A DNA stretch of 64,000 nt from Pseudoalteromonas sp. 3D05 (GCF_002723455.1 NZ_PDUS01000002.1:346398-410397), one strand, 5' to 3'; shown: positions 26,821-37,511, counted from the first letter of the stretch. The notes: generated by a model not told the origin, from the sequence alone. Translations and numbers: made by a program.

Positions 26821-28893
26821 ATGAAAAATACGCTTATCGCAGCAACACTCGCTGCCACATTTTTAACTGGTTGTTCAAAGCCTGAGCAAACCGAAACACA
26901 AGATACAACAGCTGAATCAGTAGCAAGTACACAAAAAGCAGAATTAGGTTCATTTGGTGTTGATTTATCCGCACGTAATGAAGCCGTTAAACCTGGCGAT
27001 GACTTTTTTATGTATGCCAGTGGTACATGGTATGACAACTATGAAATGCCAGCAGATAAAACTCGCTATGGCGCATTTTCAGGTTTGGCTGAGCGTAGTG
27101 AAGAGCGTGTTAAAGCTATTATTGAAGAAATTGCTGCACGTGATGATTTAAACGCAGAAGAGCAACTGATTGCCGATTTTTACAACGCCTACATGGATAC
27201 CGAAACGCTTAATAAACTAGGCCTAGCCCCTATTAAGCCTTTACTAAATGATATTAGCGCAGTGTCATCAACTGACGATTTAACTAAACTGTTTGGTCAG
27301 TCATGGTTATCTGGTGTTAATTCACCGATTGGCGGTGGCATGTGGTTCAACCGTCTTGACCCTAATAAATATGAAATGTCTTTAGGCGCTGGCGGTCTAG
27401 GTTTACCGGACCGTTCTTATTACCTTGAAGATTCAGAGCGATTTGAAAAAACACGCGCAGCGTATGTAGCACATATTAGTGAAATGCTAACACTAGCAGG
27501 CGTTGACAACAGCACAAAACGCGCAGAAGCAATCCTCGCACTTGAGACAAAAATTGCACAAGGTCATTGGCCACGTGAAAAACGTCGAAATCGCGACCTT
27601 ACATTAAATCAAATCAAGCGCGAAGACCTAAACGCTGCCTACCCAGACTTTAACTGGGATTTGTACTTTGCACAAACAGGATACAAAGTACCACAACTTA
27701 ATGTGTCACAGCCTGAGCCAATTAAAGCCATGATTGAGTTAATCAATCAAGAAGACCTAGCGGTATGGAAAGACTATTTAACGTATCACGCTCTAAGTGG
27801 TAACGCGTCATTATTGTCTGAGGAAGTATTCAATACTAACTTTGCCTTTTACGGTAAAGAACTCAGTGGTCAACAAGAGCCTCGTCCACGTTGGAAGCGC
27901 GCTATTAGTCAAATGTCGAGCACTAACTCGTTAGGGTTTGCAATTGGTAAAGTATACGTTGCACGCTACTTCCCAGAGTCGTCTAAACAGCAAATGTCTG
28001 AATTAGTCGAAAACCTGCGTACAGCACTTGGCGAGCGTATTGATAATTTAGATTGGATGGGCGAAGAAACTAAAGTAAACGCACATGCTAAGCTAGCCGC
28101 ATTCGTACCAAAAATTGGTTACCCTGATGTATGGCAATCATTTGATGGCTTAACAATCAGTAAAACTGACTTAATGGGTAATATTAAAAATACCCGTGAA
28201 TTTTTCAGAGCTGACAGTGTAGCAAAAGAACTTGAAAAAACTGACCGTAACCGCTGGGGCATGACGCCACAACGTGTTAACGCATACTACAACAGCTCAT
28301 TTAACGAAATTGTATTTCCAGCCGCGATTTTACAACCACCATTTTTTGATCCAAATGCAGATCCTGCTGTTAACTACGGCGGTATTGGCGCGGTAATTGG
28401 TCACGAAATGGGTCATGGCTTTGATGACCAAGGCTCAAAATCAGATGCAAACGGTGTACAACGTAATTGGTGGACCGATGCCGATCGTACAGCATTTGAT
28501 GCTAAAGCCGACCAACTTGCAGCGCAATATAGTAAATACGAACCAATCCCTGGTAACTTTGTTAATGGCCGTAATAGCCTAGGTGAAAACATTGGTGACG
28601 TAGGTGGACTGGCTATGGCTTATCATGCCTACAAATTAAGCTTAAATGGTAAAGAAGCCCCCGTTATTGATGGTGTAACTGGCGATCAACGCTTCTTCCT
28701 AGCATGGGCACAAGTATGGAAAGAAAAACGTACTGAACAAAGCATGCTTAACCAGCTTCGCGGCGGTACACATGCTCCAGGTCGCTTTAGAGCGCAAGCA
28801 CCACGTAACCACGACGCATGGTACAAAGCGTTTGATGTAAAACCAGGTGATGAGCTTTATTTACCTGAAGAAGAACGTGTTCGTATTTGGTAA
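26821..28893 (+). CDS. M13-family zinc metallopeptidase, lipoprotein
   Basis: A 690-residue neprilysin/PepO-like endopeptidase. The N-terminus is a lipoprotein signal (lipobox LTGC, Cys20), followed by a low-complexity linker, so the enzyme should be tethered in the periplasm or at the outer membrane. The M13 N-terminal domain begins near VKPGDDFFMYASGTWYD. The zinc site is HEMGH at 528-532 with the third ligand Glu in ENIGDVGGLAMAY; the substrate-binding NAYY motif (RVNAYYNSSFNEIVFPAAIL) is also present. It likely trims small peptides. Monocistronic, with a strong terminator after it. Confidence 0.95.
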   Translation: MKNTLIAATLAATFLTGCSKPEQTETQDTTAESVASTQKAELGSFGVDLSARNEAVKPGDDFFMYASGTWYDNYEMPADKTRYGAFSGLAERSEERVKAIIEEIAARDDLNAEEQLIADFYNAYMDTETLNKLGLAPIKPLLNDISAVSSTDDLTKLFGQSWLSGVNSPIGGGMWFNRLDPNKYEMSLGAGGLGLPDRSYYLEDSERFEKTRAAYVAHISEMLTLAGVDNSTKRAEAILALETKIAQGHWPREKRRNRDLTLNQIKREDLNAAYPDFNWDLYFAQTGYKVPQLNVSQPEPIKAMIELINQEDLAVWKDYLTYHALSGNASLLSEEVFNTNFAFYGKELSGQQEPRPRWKRAISQMSSTNSLGFAIGKVYVARYFPESSKQQMSELVENLRTALGERIDNLDWMGEETKVNAHAKLAAFVPKIGYPDVWQSFDGLTISKTDLMGNIKNTREFFRADSVAKELEKTDRNRWGMTPQRVNAYYNSSFNEIVFPAAILQPPFFDPNADPAVNYGGIGAVIGHEMGHGFDDQGSKSDANGVQRNWWTDADRTAFDAKADQLAAQYSKYEPIPGNFVNGRNSLGENIGDVGGLAMAYHAYKLSLNGKEAPVIDGVTGDQRFFLAWAQVWKEKRTEQSMLNQLRGGTHAPGRFRAQAPRNHDAWYKAFDVKPGDELYLPEEERVRIW

Positions 28894-28916
28894 GCAATAT
28901 ACCTAAATATAAGACT

Positions 28917-28944
28917 GATAACCCGCAATAGCGGGTTATTTTTT
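28917..28944 (+). terminator. Terminator after the M13 peptidase
   Basis: TAACCCGC/GCGGGTTA stem with a 4-base loop followed by a T run. Confidence 0.9.
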
Positions 28945-29087
28945 GCTTACATATTACTGCATTCAACCCTATGATTATTAAAGCCCCCAATTCAATCAAC
29001 GAATACATACTAGCCCTACCCGAAATTAACCTTTAGAATACAGCACTACAAAATTTATACTTTTAAAAACATGAAGGCGAAACGCAG

Positions 29088-29801
29088 ATGGGAAGAGCTT
29101 ACCAAAACAAAAAAGATTCAATGGCTAAAACTGCGGGTGCTAAAACAAAAGTTTACTCAAAGTACGGTAAAGAAATATATATCTGCGCTAAAAATGGTGG
29201 CGTTGATCCAGACGGCAACCTTGCACTGCGCCGATTAATAGAACGCGCCAAAAAAGACCAAGTACCTGCCCACGTTATCGAACGTGCTATCGACAAAGCA
29301 AAAGGTGGTGGCGGTGAAGATTACGCTGCAACCCGTTACGAAGGCTATGGACCAGGTAACTGCATGATTATTGTTGATTGTTTAACTGACAACAACAAAC
29401 GGACCTTTGCCGATGTACGTGTCTGTTTTACCAAAGCAAACGCTAAAATTGGCGCACAAAATTCGGTGTCTCATTTATTCGATCACCTTGCGATTTTCGT
29501 ATTTGATGGCGATGATGACGAAGCTGTACTTGAAGCGCTTATGATGGCTGATGTAGATGTTACTGACGTTGAAGTAGAAGATGGCAAAGTAACTGTGTTT
29601 GCCCCTCACACTGAATATAACAATACGCGCACTGCCCTTGAAGAGATGGGTATTAATGAATTTGACGAAGACTTAATTGCCTTTGTACCACAAGTAGAAG
29701 CCCCTATTGAAGGTGAAGATGTAGAAGTCATGGAGCGCTTTTTAGCCATGCTTGAAGATTGTGATGATGTACAAAACGTATACCATAACGCACAGTTTTA
29801 A
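29088..29801 (+). CDS. YebC/PmpR-family protein (YeeN type)
   Basis: A 237-residue cytoplasmic protein of the YebC family. Segments such as [62 protein letters not shown] and [19 protein letters not shown] are diagnostic; the N-terminus is closer to the YeeN subgroup than to YebC itself, which is usually placed beside ruvC. Members have been described as DNA-binding regulators and, more recently, as ribosome-associated factors helping at difficult peptide sequences; which holds here is unknown. A GGCGAAACG leader precedes the ATG and a terminator follows. Confidence 0.92.
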   Translation: MGRAYQNKKDSMAKTAGAKTKVYSKYGKEIYICAKNGGVDPDGNLALRRLIERAKKDQVPAHVIERAIDKAKGGGGEDYAATRYEGYGPGNCMIIVDCLTDNNKRTFADVRVCFTKANAKIGAQNSVSHLFDHLAIFVFDGDDDEAVLEALMMADVDVTDVEVEDGKVTVFAPHTEYNNTRTALEEMGINEFDEDLIAFVPQVEAPIEGEDVEVMERFLAMLEDCDDVQNVYHNAQF

Positions 29802-29821
29802 TTACATTTATTAAGACTTCA

Positions 29822-29851
29822 AAATAGGCCAACTTAGTTTGGCCTTTTTAT
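29822..29851 (+). terminator. Terminator after the YebC-family gene
   Basis: AGGCCAA/TTGGCCT stem, 6-base loop, followed by a T-rich stretch. Confidence 0.88.
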
Positions 29852-29890
29852 TTTTACTACCACATTAACAAACTAAAACGGAATTTCATT

Positions 29891-31162
29891 TTGCATACCC
29901 TTGAACAGCTTCGCAGTGGCCAGTTAATCGGGGCTAAACGCTTACAATTAGTCGAACAGTTAGACACATTCCCAGAAGAGATTCTTACTCTGCACGACAC
30001 ACTTGAAGTGCTCGACTTATCCAATAATAATTTGAACAATTTACCCGATAACTTTGCAACGTTAACAAAGCTTAAACGCGTCTTCCTGTCGTTTAATCAA
30101 TTCAAGCATATTCCGCCAGTATTAGCACAGTGCCCTGCCCTTATTATGGTGGCATTTAAAGGCAATCAAATTAGCGAATTTGCTGAGAATAGTTTACCAG
30201 CCGCAATCCAATGGCTCATTTTAACCGATAATCATATTGAGCAATTACCAGAGTCATTTGGTGAACTAATAGAGCTGCGTAAATTAGCGCTTGCGGGTAA
30301 TGAGTTAACGACTCTGCCTCAAAGCATGAAGAACTGCCAAGCACTCGAGCTTATACGTTTATCTGCAAACAAGCTGACACACATAGATGATTGGCTTTTT
30401 GAATTGCCCAAGCTTACTTGGGTCGCATTTGCAGGAAACGATTTTAATAAATCGCAATGTTTACAAAATGCGCCATTAAAAAAAATCAACATTGATGAAT
30501 TTGAGCTTATTAGCCAAATAGGAGAAGGTGCTTCTGGTATCATTCATCTTGCAAAATGGCAGCAGAAAAACGTGGCGGTAAAGTTATTTAAAGGCGCAAT
30601 TACCAGTGATGGTTACCCACTTGATGAAGTTAATTGTTGTCTGCAAACAGGCCAACACAGTAACCTTATAAAAGTGCTCGCGTATATTGATAACCCTGAA
30701 CAGTTAGGTCTTGTCATGGAGCTTATTGGCTCAGAATATCAAAACTTAGGCCTCCCCCCAACGTTAGATACTTGCACACGCGATACCTTCGCACAGAATA
30801 CACAATTTAGCATTACTGCAATAAAGTCTATCGTTAAACAAATGACCAAAACCGTAGCTCATTTACATGCTAATAATGTAAGCCATGGTGACATTTACGC
30901 TCATAATATTATGGTAGATAAAGAGGCGAATATTTTATTTGGTGATTTTGGCGCTGCAACAGATCTGACATCATTAACAGACTACCAGCTCCAACAAATG
31001 CAATACATTGAAGTTCGCGCAATTGGCTGCTTAATTGATGATTTACTCAGTGTATGTAACAAAAATGAAGAGACCGAACATTTAAATATATTAGCTCAAC
31101 AGTGTATGACAGAGAACTTCTCTTTAAGACCATCGCTCCAGACCCTTATTGAATCCCTTTAA
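29891..31162 (+). CDS. Leucine-rich-repeat protein kinase
   Basis: A 423-residue cytoplasmic protein with a TTG start (MHTLEQLRSG in related proteins). Residues about 35-185 form six to seven leucine-rich repeats of the LxxLxLxxNxLxxLPxxF type. A Hanks-type kinase domain follows (about 204-423): Gly-rich loop IGEGASG at 210-216, Lys231 in VAVKLF, a likely helix-C Glu246, catalytic HGD at 332-334 with Asn339, and DFG at 352-354. All residues needed for phosphotransfer are present, although the catalytic loop reads HGD rather than HRD. The C-lobe is short. Targets are unknown. The stop codon touches a MITE-like element. Confidence 0.9.
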   Translation: MHTLEQLRSGQLIGAKRLQLVEQLDTFPEEILTLHDTLEVLDLSNNNLNNLPDNFATLTKLKRVFLSFNQFKHIPPVLAQCPALIMVAFKGNQISEFAENSLPAAIQWLILTDNHIEQLPESFGELIELRKLALAGNELTTLPQSMKNCQALELIRLSANKLTHIDDWLFELPKLTWVAFAGNDFNKSQCLQNAPLKKINIDEFELISQIGEGASGIIHLAKWQQKNVAVKLFKGAITSDGYPLDEVNCCLQTGQHSNLIKVLAYIDNPEQLGLVMELIGSEYQNLGLPPTLDTCTRDTFAQNTQFSITAIKSIVKQMTKTVAHLHANNVSHGDIYAHNIMVDKEANILFGDFGAATDLTSLTDYQLQQMQYIEVRAIGCLIDDLLSVCNKNEETEHLNILAQQCMTENFSLRPSLQTLIESL

Positions 31163-31322
31163 TACCAATTCGCTTAATTAAGTGATCTACTTTGAGGATA
31201 GATAAACGTGTTGATAGCTAGGAAAAAATTTGTTATTTAGTTGTTCTAAATGAGAATTTTATAACGCAGATAGCGACACGTTTAGCCCCGCAAAATGATT
31301 AAGTATTATTGCGGATTGGTAT
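31162..31322. repeat. MITE-like element, family C, copy 1
   Basis: A 161-bp element with terminal inverted repeats AATACCAATTCGCTTAATTA at the left and, read inward from the right, ATACCAATCCGCAATAATAC. A second copy of the same length lies at 33348. It starts within the stop codon of the LRR kinase gene and encodes nothing. Confidence 0.85.
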
Positions 31323-31327
31323 AAGTT

Positions 31328-31360
31328 TAAACACGGTTTACAGTATATAAACCGTGTTTA
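31328..31360. terminator. Stem-loop between convergent genes, possible terminator
   Basis: A perfect 13-bp stem (TAAACACGGTTTA/TAAACCGTGTTTA) with a 7-base loop, between the 3' ends of the LRR kinase and the minus-strand lipoprotein gene. T tracts are short on both sides. Confidence 0.55.
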
Positions 31361-31404
31361 ATGCTATTCAAATTTATCGTGAAATTTACGATATGCGCCT
31401 TGAG

Positions 31405-33159
31405 CTAATCAATGGCAACCGTGAACGCTTCGTTTCCTTCTTTACTAAAAACGACCAGGTGGCTCTGTGATATAGCTTCAAAATGATAGTTTTTGCTAAG
31501 GTATTGCCCCCATAGCACCTGCTCTTTTATTAACAGCGCGTGCCCAGCGGATAAAGCCCACAATTGACCTTGCGATTGTGGTGACGCTGTCGCACCGACG
31601 TAAACCAATATAAACCCTTGTTCACTTACAATGGGGGTGATTTTTGTTGTGTTACTGTTTGCAAAGCGTGACACTTCTCGCCATGTTTCATTATAAACAC
31701 GTATAGGGTAAGTCGTATTTAAACGTGTTTGTAATTGAGCTTCAAAAAATTCACTGTCACCATGTCTTAAATATTTAAGCACTCCATGTTCAGCAGACTC
31801 GGTATCAACAAAATCTCCTGCGAGCAGTGTATCTAGATCTCCCCCTATCCAATCAGGTAAAAGTTGAGTGAGTGGATTTATATCAAAGGCAATCGTACTT
31901 TGAACGTCATTACGAGAAAACTCAAACTGCTCAACGCCACTGTCATTATTAGTAAATAAAAATTGGTTGTTTTTATTTTGCCAGATCGTCGCATTTTTCA
32001 CGTTCACAAATGAGAATATTGCATCATCACGCGCACTTGAGAGTGAGTCCATCACATTTATGATCAATTGATCATCACGGCCAAAGCCGATACTAAATGT
32101 TACATCATCATAATCAAATAATGGGGCATGGCTGAATTGGCTAATCTGATTACTAATCGCTTTTTCGCCGCGCACCTGGCCATTTATAATTTGTATATAA
32201 GATTTAGAGGCTGGATCATCGTTATCCTCAGCCGCAAGATAAAGGTTGCTATTATTAGTAACAAACCCACTTTGTAGGCTGATTTCTTCAAGCAGGTTAG
32301 ACACCATTTGCCATGCCCCACTTTTCCAACGATATAAACCAATAGGGGAAGATGATAAAGCGAATAAAGTATCACCCGAGCGCGCGATACTTGAAGGCGT
32401 AATATCATAAACTACTCTATCGCCAAGCTGACCATTATCAAATGAAACTGACTGCAGTCTAAAGCCCGATGCATCACTTTGAGTAATAAACCATACTTTT
32501 TCTTCAAACCACATGTTTTCAGACGCTAAAAGCCGTTCTTTATTTGGGTTATCAAACAAAAGCTGTTTATCTTGCCCACCAAAATGTAAATAAACTTTTT
32601 CATTTTCAGAAACCGTAATGTAAGGGTGGCAAGCAATCTCATATTTAACATTTGACAACTTTTCAACATCGCATATTTGAGGCCCTCCCAGTTGCATTAT
32701 TTCAACTTCACCTGCCATACTGGCATCCGTTGAAACAGTACGCTTATCGACGATGAGTTCGCTCTGTGCATAACGAATAATAATGGGGTATAAGTACGGT
32801 GTTGTTAATTCAAAAGTCACCGCTGCTGCAGCGCATTCAATTGATAACGTATAATCAAGAGACGTAGTATTACTTAATGTTGAATCACAATTCATCGTAT
32901 CAGGAATATTCGATACCACAGGCTGCACAAATGATGTTCCTTTGGCGGTAAAATCAAGTTCATTACCTGCCACTAGGGTTGCCGTATTATTCATCCATGA
33001 CAATTCAAGCCCGGCAACAGAGTCACTAGGCATTACCTTAAGTGTGTATGTTTGTTCTGCACTTATAGGCGCTGCAGGTTCATTACTCTCGCTCGAAGAG
33101 CCACCACAGCCACTGATAGCGAAAGCAGATAAGCTTGCCAATAATAACTTTATTTGCAC
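31405..33159 (-). CDS. Large lipoprotein of unknown function
   Basis: A 584-residue protein with a lipoprotein signal (ISGCGGSSSES, lipobox Cys18 followed by a Gly/Ser-rich linker), a style common for Alteromonadales surface or outer-membrane lipoproteins. After a short beta-rich N-terminal domain with Cys pairs (about 90-170), the rest has repeated short beta-strand segments with W, G and N turns (FALSSSPIGLYRWKSG and similar), which looks like a propeller-type fold; this is inference. No catalytic motif is visible. It is flanked by two copies of the same MITE-like element. Confidence 0.75.
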   Translation of the reverse strand: MQIKLLLASLSAFAISGCGGSSSESNEPAAPISAEQTYTLKVMPSDSVAGLELSWMNNTATLVAGNELDFTAKGTSFVQPVVSNIPDTMNCDSTLSNTTSLDYTLSIECAAAAVTFELTTPYLYPIIIRYAQSELIVDKRTVSTDASMAGEVEIMQLGGPQICDVEKLSNVKYEIACHPYITVSENEKVYLHFGGQDKQLLFDNPNKERLLASENMWFEEKVWFITQSDASGFRLQSVSFDNGQLGDRVVYDITPSSIARSGDTLFALSSSPIGLYRWKSGAWQMVSNLLEEISLQSGFVTNNSNLYLAAEDNDDPASKSYIQIINGQVRGEKAISNQISQFSHAPLFDYDDVTFSIGFGRDDQLIINVMDSLSSARDDAIFSFVNVKNATIWQNKNNQFLFTNNDSGVEQFEFSRNDVQSTIAFDINPLTQLLPDWIGGDLDTLLAGDFVDTESAEHGVLKYLRHGDSEFFEAQLQTRLNTTYPIRVYNETWREVSRFANSNTTKITPIVSEQGFILVYVGATASPQSQGQLWALSAGHALLIKEQVLWGQYLSKNYHFEAISQSHLVVFSKEGNEAFTVAID

Positions 33160-33347
33160 AATAAAATCCTTTTCATTTGATTTATTAATGTAAGTGATAG
33201 ATTTACTTAACCCAGCTATTTTAAGGTTTTATCTAAATCGATTCGTATTATCACTCGCACCATTAAGATGTATCATTTGAACCCAAAACGCAAACAAAAT
33301 ATTGTCAAAATGATGAATTAGCAATCAACCCATTGAGCCAAAATATC

Positions 33348-33508
33348 TAATACCAATTCGCTTAATTAAGAGATCTATTTGAGGTAAGAAAACCTTGTCG
33401 AAAACAAGGCAAAAATATCGTCATTTAGTTATTCTAAATAAAATATTTTTAACGCCGTTAGCGTCAGGTTTAATACCTAAAAATGATTGAGTATTATTGC
33501 GGATTGGG
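33348..33508. repeat. MITE-like element, family C, copy 2
   Basis: A 161-bp element in the same orientation as the copy at 31162 and identical to it at both termini (TAATACCAATTCGCTTAATTA... and ...AGTATTATTGCGGATTGG), with a diverged centre. The remainder of the 456-bp gap (33160-33615) holds the lipoprotein promoter region and the gapA terminator. Confidence 0.85.
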
Positions 33509-33559
33509 ACAATCGTGAGATGCACAGTATTGAGGGTTCTGTGGCCAATCAATGAAACG

Positions 33560-33588
33560 AAAAAAAACCGCGATAATCGCGGTTTTGT
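33560..33588 (-). terminator. Terminator of the edd-eda-gapA operon
   Basis: AACCGCG/CGCGGTT stem with a short loop, followed on the minus strand by a T run; it sits 28 bases beyond the gapA stop. Confidence 0.9.
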
Positions 33589-33615
33589 TGGATAAAGCTA
33601 AACTTTTCGTATTAT

Positions 33616-34620
33616 TTACAGGTATTGACCCAATGCTTTAACTTGGTCTAACATGCGGTTTGAGAAACCCCACTCGTTATCATACCAAGCCATCACTTTA
33701 ACTAATTTACCTTCAGCTTTGGTTTGTGTTGAATCAAAAATTGAAGACGCTGGATTGTGATTGAAGTCAATAGAAACAAGCGGAAGCTCGTTGTATTCTA
33801 AAATACCTTGCATTGAACCTTCTGCAGCGGCTTTCATCACTTCATTGATTTCAGCAGCCGTAGTGTCACGTTTAGTGATAAAGGTAAAATCAACTAATGA
33901 TACATTAATCGTTGGTACACGTACTGACATACCATCCAGCTTACCTGCAAGTTCAGGTAACACTAAGCCTACAGCTTTTGCTGCACCCGTTTTAGTTGGG
34001 ATCATAGACTGCGTTGCACTACGTGCACGGTATAAATCAGGGTGGTATACATCTGATAAGTTTTGATCATTTGTATAAGCATGGATAGTTGTCATGCTGC
34101 CTTGTTCAATGCCTACAGTATCGTTAATTGCTTTAGCAATTGGTGCTAAACAGTTTGTAGTACATGATGCATTTGAAATGATATTGCTATCTGCATTAAT
34201 TACATCGCTGTTCACACCATGAACTACTGTTGCATCTAAATCAGTGCCAGGCGCAGAAACAATTACTTTTTTCGCGCCGGCAGTAATGTGCTTAGCGGCA
34301 TCATCACGCTTAGTGAAAAAACCAGTACACTCTAATACGATATCAACATTAAGCTCTTTCCAAGGCAAGTTAGCAGGATCGCGCTCTTGAGTAAGGGTAA
34401 TAACATCGTCGCCAATCAACAGGGTGTTATCAGCAAGTGTTACTTTTTGAGAAAATTGACCATGCACTGAGTCAAATTGAGTTAAATGTGCGTTAACGTT
34501 AGCCGGTGCTAAATCGTTAATTGCAACAATTTTAATCTCGTTATTTTGTGCAGATTCATAAAGTGCGCGTAATACGTTGCGACCGATACGGCCATAGCCA
34601 TTAATTGCTACATTAATCAT
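33616..34620 (-). CDS. gapA: Glyceraldehyde-3-phosphate dehydrogenase
   Basis: A 334-residue NAD-dependent enzyme oxidising glyceraldehyde 3-phosphate to 1,3-bisphosphoglycerate. The Rossmann start [15 protein letters not shown], the active-site [15 protein letters not shown] with the nucleophilic Cys, and the C-terminal [12 protein letters not shown] are all present. It is the last gene of edd-eda-gapA, 17 bases after eda with an AAGGGG ribosome site, so it handles the glyceraldehyde 3-phosphate released by KDPG cleavage. Confidence 0.97.
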   Translation of the reverse strand: MINVAINGYGRIGRNVLRALYESAQNNEIKIVAINDLAPANVNAHLTQFDSVHGQFSQKVTLADNTLLIGDDVITLTQERDPANLPWKELNVDIVLECTGFFTKRDDAAKHITAGAKKVIVSAPGTDLDATVVHGVNSDVINADSNIISNASCTTNCLAPIAKAINDTVGIEQGSMTTIHAYTNDQNLSDVYHPDLYRARSATQSMIPTKTGAAKAVGLVLPELAGKLDGMSVRVPTINVSLVDFTFITKRDTTAAEINEVMKAAAEGSMQGILEYNELPLVSIDFNHNPASSIFDSTQTKAEGKLVKVMAWYDNEWGFSNRMLDQVKALGQYL

Positions 34621-34637
34621 TTCAAATTCCCCTTTAA

Positions 34638-35258
34638 TTATTTAACTTCACTTGCTTGGCGAGCAAGCGTTTCAATGGCTTGCCAGTCTTTATTTTCAAT
34701 CAATTTTTTGTCAAGCATCCACGTCCCACCAACACAAATTACGTTGCTTAATGCTAAATAATTTGGAGCAGTTGCTAAGCTGATGCCGCCTGTTGGACAA
34801 AAAGTTACCTGTGGTAATGGCCCACCAATTGACTTAATCATTGCCGTACCACCAGCAGCTTCAGCTGGGAAAAACTTTAAAAACTTAAACCCGTGACTAG
34901 CTAATTTCATCACTTCGCTTGGCGTTGCGGCACCTGGCAGAAATGGAATGTCTGTTTCTTTTGCAAGGGCTAACAGCTCATCGTTTACACCTGGGCTAAC
35001 CATAAAGTCAGCGCCTGCTGCAACGGACGCTTCAAAGCTTGCTTTGTCTACCACTGTACCTGTGCCTACATACGCTTCTGGTACTTCTGCTTTCATAAGC
35101 TTTACAGCTTCTGCCGCAATGGGTGTACGCAATGTAATTTCTAACGCCTTTAAGCCGCCGTTATAAAGTGCTCTTGCAAGCGGGGCTGCATCTTCTAGCT
35201 TTTCAATTACAACAACTGGCACAACCGGTGCCGATGCTAATATTTTTTCTATGCTCAT
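34638..35258 (-). CDS. eda: KDPG/KHG aldolase
   Basis: A 206-residue class I aldolase that cleaves 2-keto-3-deoxy-6-phosphogluconate to pyruvate and glyceraldehyde 3-phosphate. Seen are the catalytic Glu region (ALEITLRTP), the YVGTGTV strand and the Schiff-base Lys in [14 protein letters not shown], with CPTGGIS near the phosphate site. It sits 34 bases after edd and 17 before gapA in a single transcription unit. Confidence 0.97.
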   Translation of the reverse strand: MSIEKILASAPVVPVVVIEKLEDAAPLARALYNGGLKALEITLRTPIAAEAVKLMKAEVPEAYVGTGTVVDKASFEASVAAGADFMVSPGVNDELLALAKETDIPFLPGAATPSEVMKLASHGFKFLKFFPAEAAGGTAMIKSIGGPLPQVTFCPTGGISLATAPNYLALSNVICVGGTWMLDKKLIENKDWQAIETLARQASEVK

Positions 35259-35292
35259 TGAATGTCCTCATTACCCTGTGTATGGCTAATTA

Positions 35293-37143
35293 TTATTCTA
35301 TTCCAAACGCACTAGCACCTAGGTCAGCGCTGCTTACAATGTTTCTGAATCCTTCAAACAACTCTCGACCTGTACCAAATGTTGGGCTTGCAGGGCTAAG
35401 TTGTAGTTCACGTTTTTCTAACTCTTCATCTTCAACATGTAATTTCAAAATACCTGCTGGCGCATCAAGAGTAACTAAATCACCTTCATGAATTTTAGCG
35501 ATAATACCGCCTTCAACAGCTTCTGGAGCTAAATGAATGGCTGCAGGCACCTTGCCTGACGCACCAGACATACGGCCATCCGTTACGATTGCAACCTTGT
35601 AACCTTGATCTTGAAGCGTAGCCATGACTGGCGTTAGCTTATGAAGCTCAGGCATACCTTTCGCTTTAGGGCCTTGCTCTTTCAATACAGCAATAAAATC
35701 TTGGTTTAACTCACCACGAGAATACGCTTCTTGCAATGCACCTTGAGAGCTGAATACTTTTGCCGGAGCTGTAACTACTTGATGCTCAATCGCAACCGCT
35801 GATACTTTGATAACTGCTTTACCAAGGTTACCGGTTAAAAGCTGTAATCCGCCTTGTTTACTAAACGGATTGTCAATTGGACGTAAAACCTCTTCATCAA
35901 GAGACTTTTCAGGGCATGGTACCCATTTAACTTTGCTTGGGCCTGAGCTGTTTGTCATGATGACGTTGTTGTCGGTGTCTAAACGTGGCTCACAGGTGTA
36001 AGCTTCAAGACCCTCGCCAACAATGGTTTTAACATCATTGTGCAAGAACCCAGCACCAACTAGTTGCTTCATCAAAAAGCCCATACCACCCGCAGCTTGG
36101 AAATGGTTTACATCAGCAGAACCATTTGGGTAAATACGTGTTAAAAGTGGAACAACTTCAGATAGATCTGACATATCTTTCCACGTTAGTTGCACACCAG
36201 CGGCTTTAGCTATCGCCACTAAGTGGATTGCGTGGTTTGTTGAACCACCTGTTGACAACAAACCTACAAGACCATTAATAATGGTTTTTTCGCTAACAAC
36301 ATCCGCTAAACAATTAGCATCTTTAGACTCAATTAACTGCTTAAGCATGGTCTCTACGGCATTACCAGTTAAACCATCACGTAATTCTGTATACGGGTTA
36401 ATGAACGAGCTGCCTGGTAAATGTAGCCCCATTATTTCCATCAGCATTTGGTTTGAGTTAGCCGTACCGTAAAACGTACATGTACCGGCGCTGTGGTATG
36501 ACGCGCTTTCAGCTTCTAATAACTCATCGCGGCTTACTAAGCCTTGAGCAAACTTTTGGCGAACACGGGCTTTTTCTTTATTTGGAATACCTGATTGCAT
36601 CGGACCTGCTGGTAAAAATGCAACAGGAAGGTGGCCAAATGACAATGCACCAATTAACAATCCTGGGACAATCTTGTCACACACACCTAAGCAGAAAACA
36701 CCGTCAAACACGTCATGCGAAAGAGAAACTGCCGTAGACATTGCAATGACATCACGTGAAAACAGTGATAATTCCATGCCGTCACGCCCTTGCGTAACAC
36801 CGTCACACATTGCAGGTACACCACCAGCAACTTGTGCTGTTGCGTCATATTTAGTGGCAAGCTCTTTAATTAAATCTGGAAAATCTTTGTAAGGCACATG
36901 CGCAGACAACATGTCATTGTAAGAATTAATAATCGCTAAATTTGGTTGTTCATCAGCTTTTAAACGCGCTTTATCATCACTGCTGCATGCAGCCATAACG
37001 TGAGCAATATTACCGCAGCCTAAACCAGCACGCGTTCTTGTTTGTTTTTTTGCGTGATTGATTCGTTCTAAATAAGCTTGGCGAGTTTGTTTACTGCGTT
37101 CAATAACGCGTTCGGTGACTTCTTGAATACGAGGATGCAACAT
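35293..37143 (-). CDS. edd: 6-phosphogluconate dehydratase
   Basis: Dehydrates 6-phosphogluconate to KDPG, the defining step of the Entner-Doudoroff pathway. The 616-residue form starting [13 protein letters not shown] is preferred to a 27-codon longer frame because it matches the usual length (about 603-608) and family N-terminus. Cluster-related Cys residues are visible in [32 protein letters not shown] and [28 protein letters not shown] is the C-terminal signature of the IlvD/Edd family. Two copies of TGACACCGGTGTCA lie 137-183 bp upstream of this start. Confidence 0.97.
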   Translation of the reverse strand: MLHPRIQEVTERVIERSKQTRQAYLERINHAKKQTRTRAGLGCGNIAHVMAACSSDDKARLKADEQPNLAIINSYNDMLSAHVPYKDFPDLIKELATKYDATAQVAGGVPAMCDGVTQGRDGMELSLFSRDVIAMSTAVSLSHDVFDGVFCLGVCDKIVPGLLIGALSFGHLPVAFLPAGPMQSGIPNKEKARVRQKFAQGLVSRDELLEAESASYHSAGTCTFYGTANSNQMLMEIMGLHLPGSSFINPYTELRDGLTGNAVETMLKQLIESKDANCLADVVSEKTIINGLVGLLSTGGSTNHAIHLVAIAKAAGVQLTWKDMSDLSEVVPLLTRIYPNGSADVNHFQAAGGMGFLMKQLVGAGFLHNDVKTIVGEGLEAYTCEPRLDTDNNVIMTNSSGPSKVKWVPCPEKSLDEEVLRPIDNPFSKQGGLQLLTGNLGKAVIKVSAVAIEHQVVTAPAKVFSSQGALQEAYSRGELNQDFIAVLKEQGPKAKGMPELHKLTPVMATLQDQGYKVAIVTDGRMSGASGKVPAAIHLAPEAVEGGIIAKIHEGDLVTLDAPAGILKLHVEDEELEKRELQLSPASPTFGTGRELFEGFRNIVSSADLGASAFGIE

Positions 37144-37279
37144 AAAATTCGACTCATCTCTATTGTTAGAGGATAAAGGCTCAGTGGCAACCACACACTC
37201 CACGAATGTAATTGCACTGAGCATCTTTGATTTACCCGTTCAAAGGTATACGTTATCAGGCCGTCTCTCACAACCAACC

Positions 37280-37293
37280 TGACACCGGTGTCA
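37280..37293. promoter_or_regulatory. LacI-type operator, proximal, upstream of edd
   Basis: Perfect 14-bp palindrome TGACACCGGTGTCA with the central CG typical of LacI-family sites. It recurs at 37313 and 39788, all in promoters of the glucose/Entner-Doudoroff genes. Confidence 0.85.
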
Positions 37294-37312
37294 CTGTATT
37301 AACGCACGACTG

Positions 37313-37326
37313 TGACACCGGTGTCA
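37313..37326. promoter_or_regulatory. LacI-type operator, distal, upstream of edd
   Basis: Second perfect TGACACCGGTGTCA, centre-to-centre 33 bp from the first (about three helical turns), so two dimers could bind the same face of the DNA. Confidence 0.85.
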
Positions 37327-37474
37327 ACCTTATCACTTAAATTTAGTCTAATTTATTTAAATGACCAAATAATGAACAGAGAATGCACGCGTAAAACAAA
37401 TAAAATGCTGAAATAAAATACAGCTTAGGAGTGAGTAGCGTCGTTTTAAAGGTGATGGTGCAGGCGTACGAATA

Positions 37475-37511
37475 AAAAGTGCCTGAGCAAGCGTCACTCA
37501 AACTCAGGCAA
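37475..37511 (-). terminator. Terminator of the glk-lacI unit
   Basis: TGCCTGAG/CTCAGGCA stem with a 15-base loop, followed on the minus strand by a T run, just after the regulator stop codon. Confidence 0.8.

Noticed and set aside
37225..37330. HexR-type operator for the Entner-Doudoroff genes
   Set aside because: I found no convincing inverted TGTAATT-type site; the clear palindromes are of LacI type.
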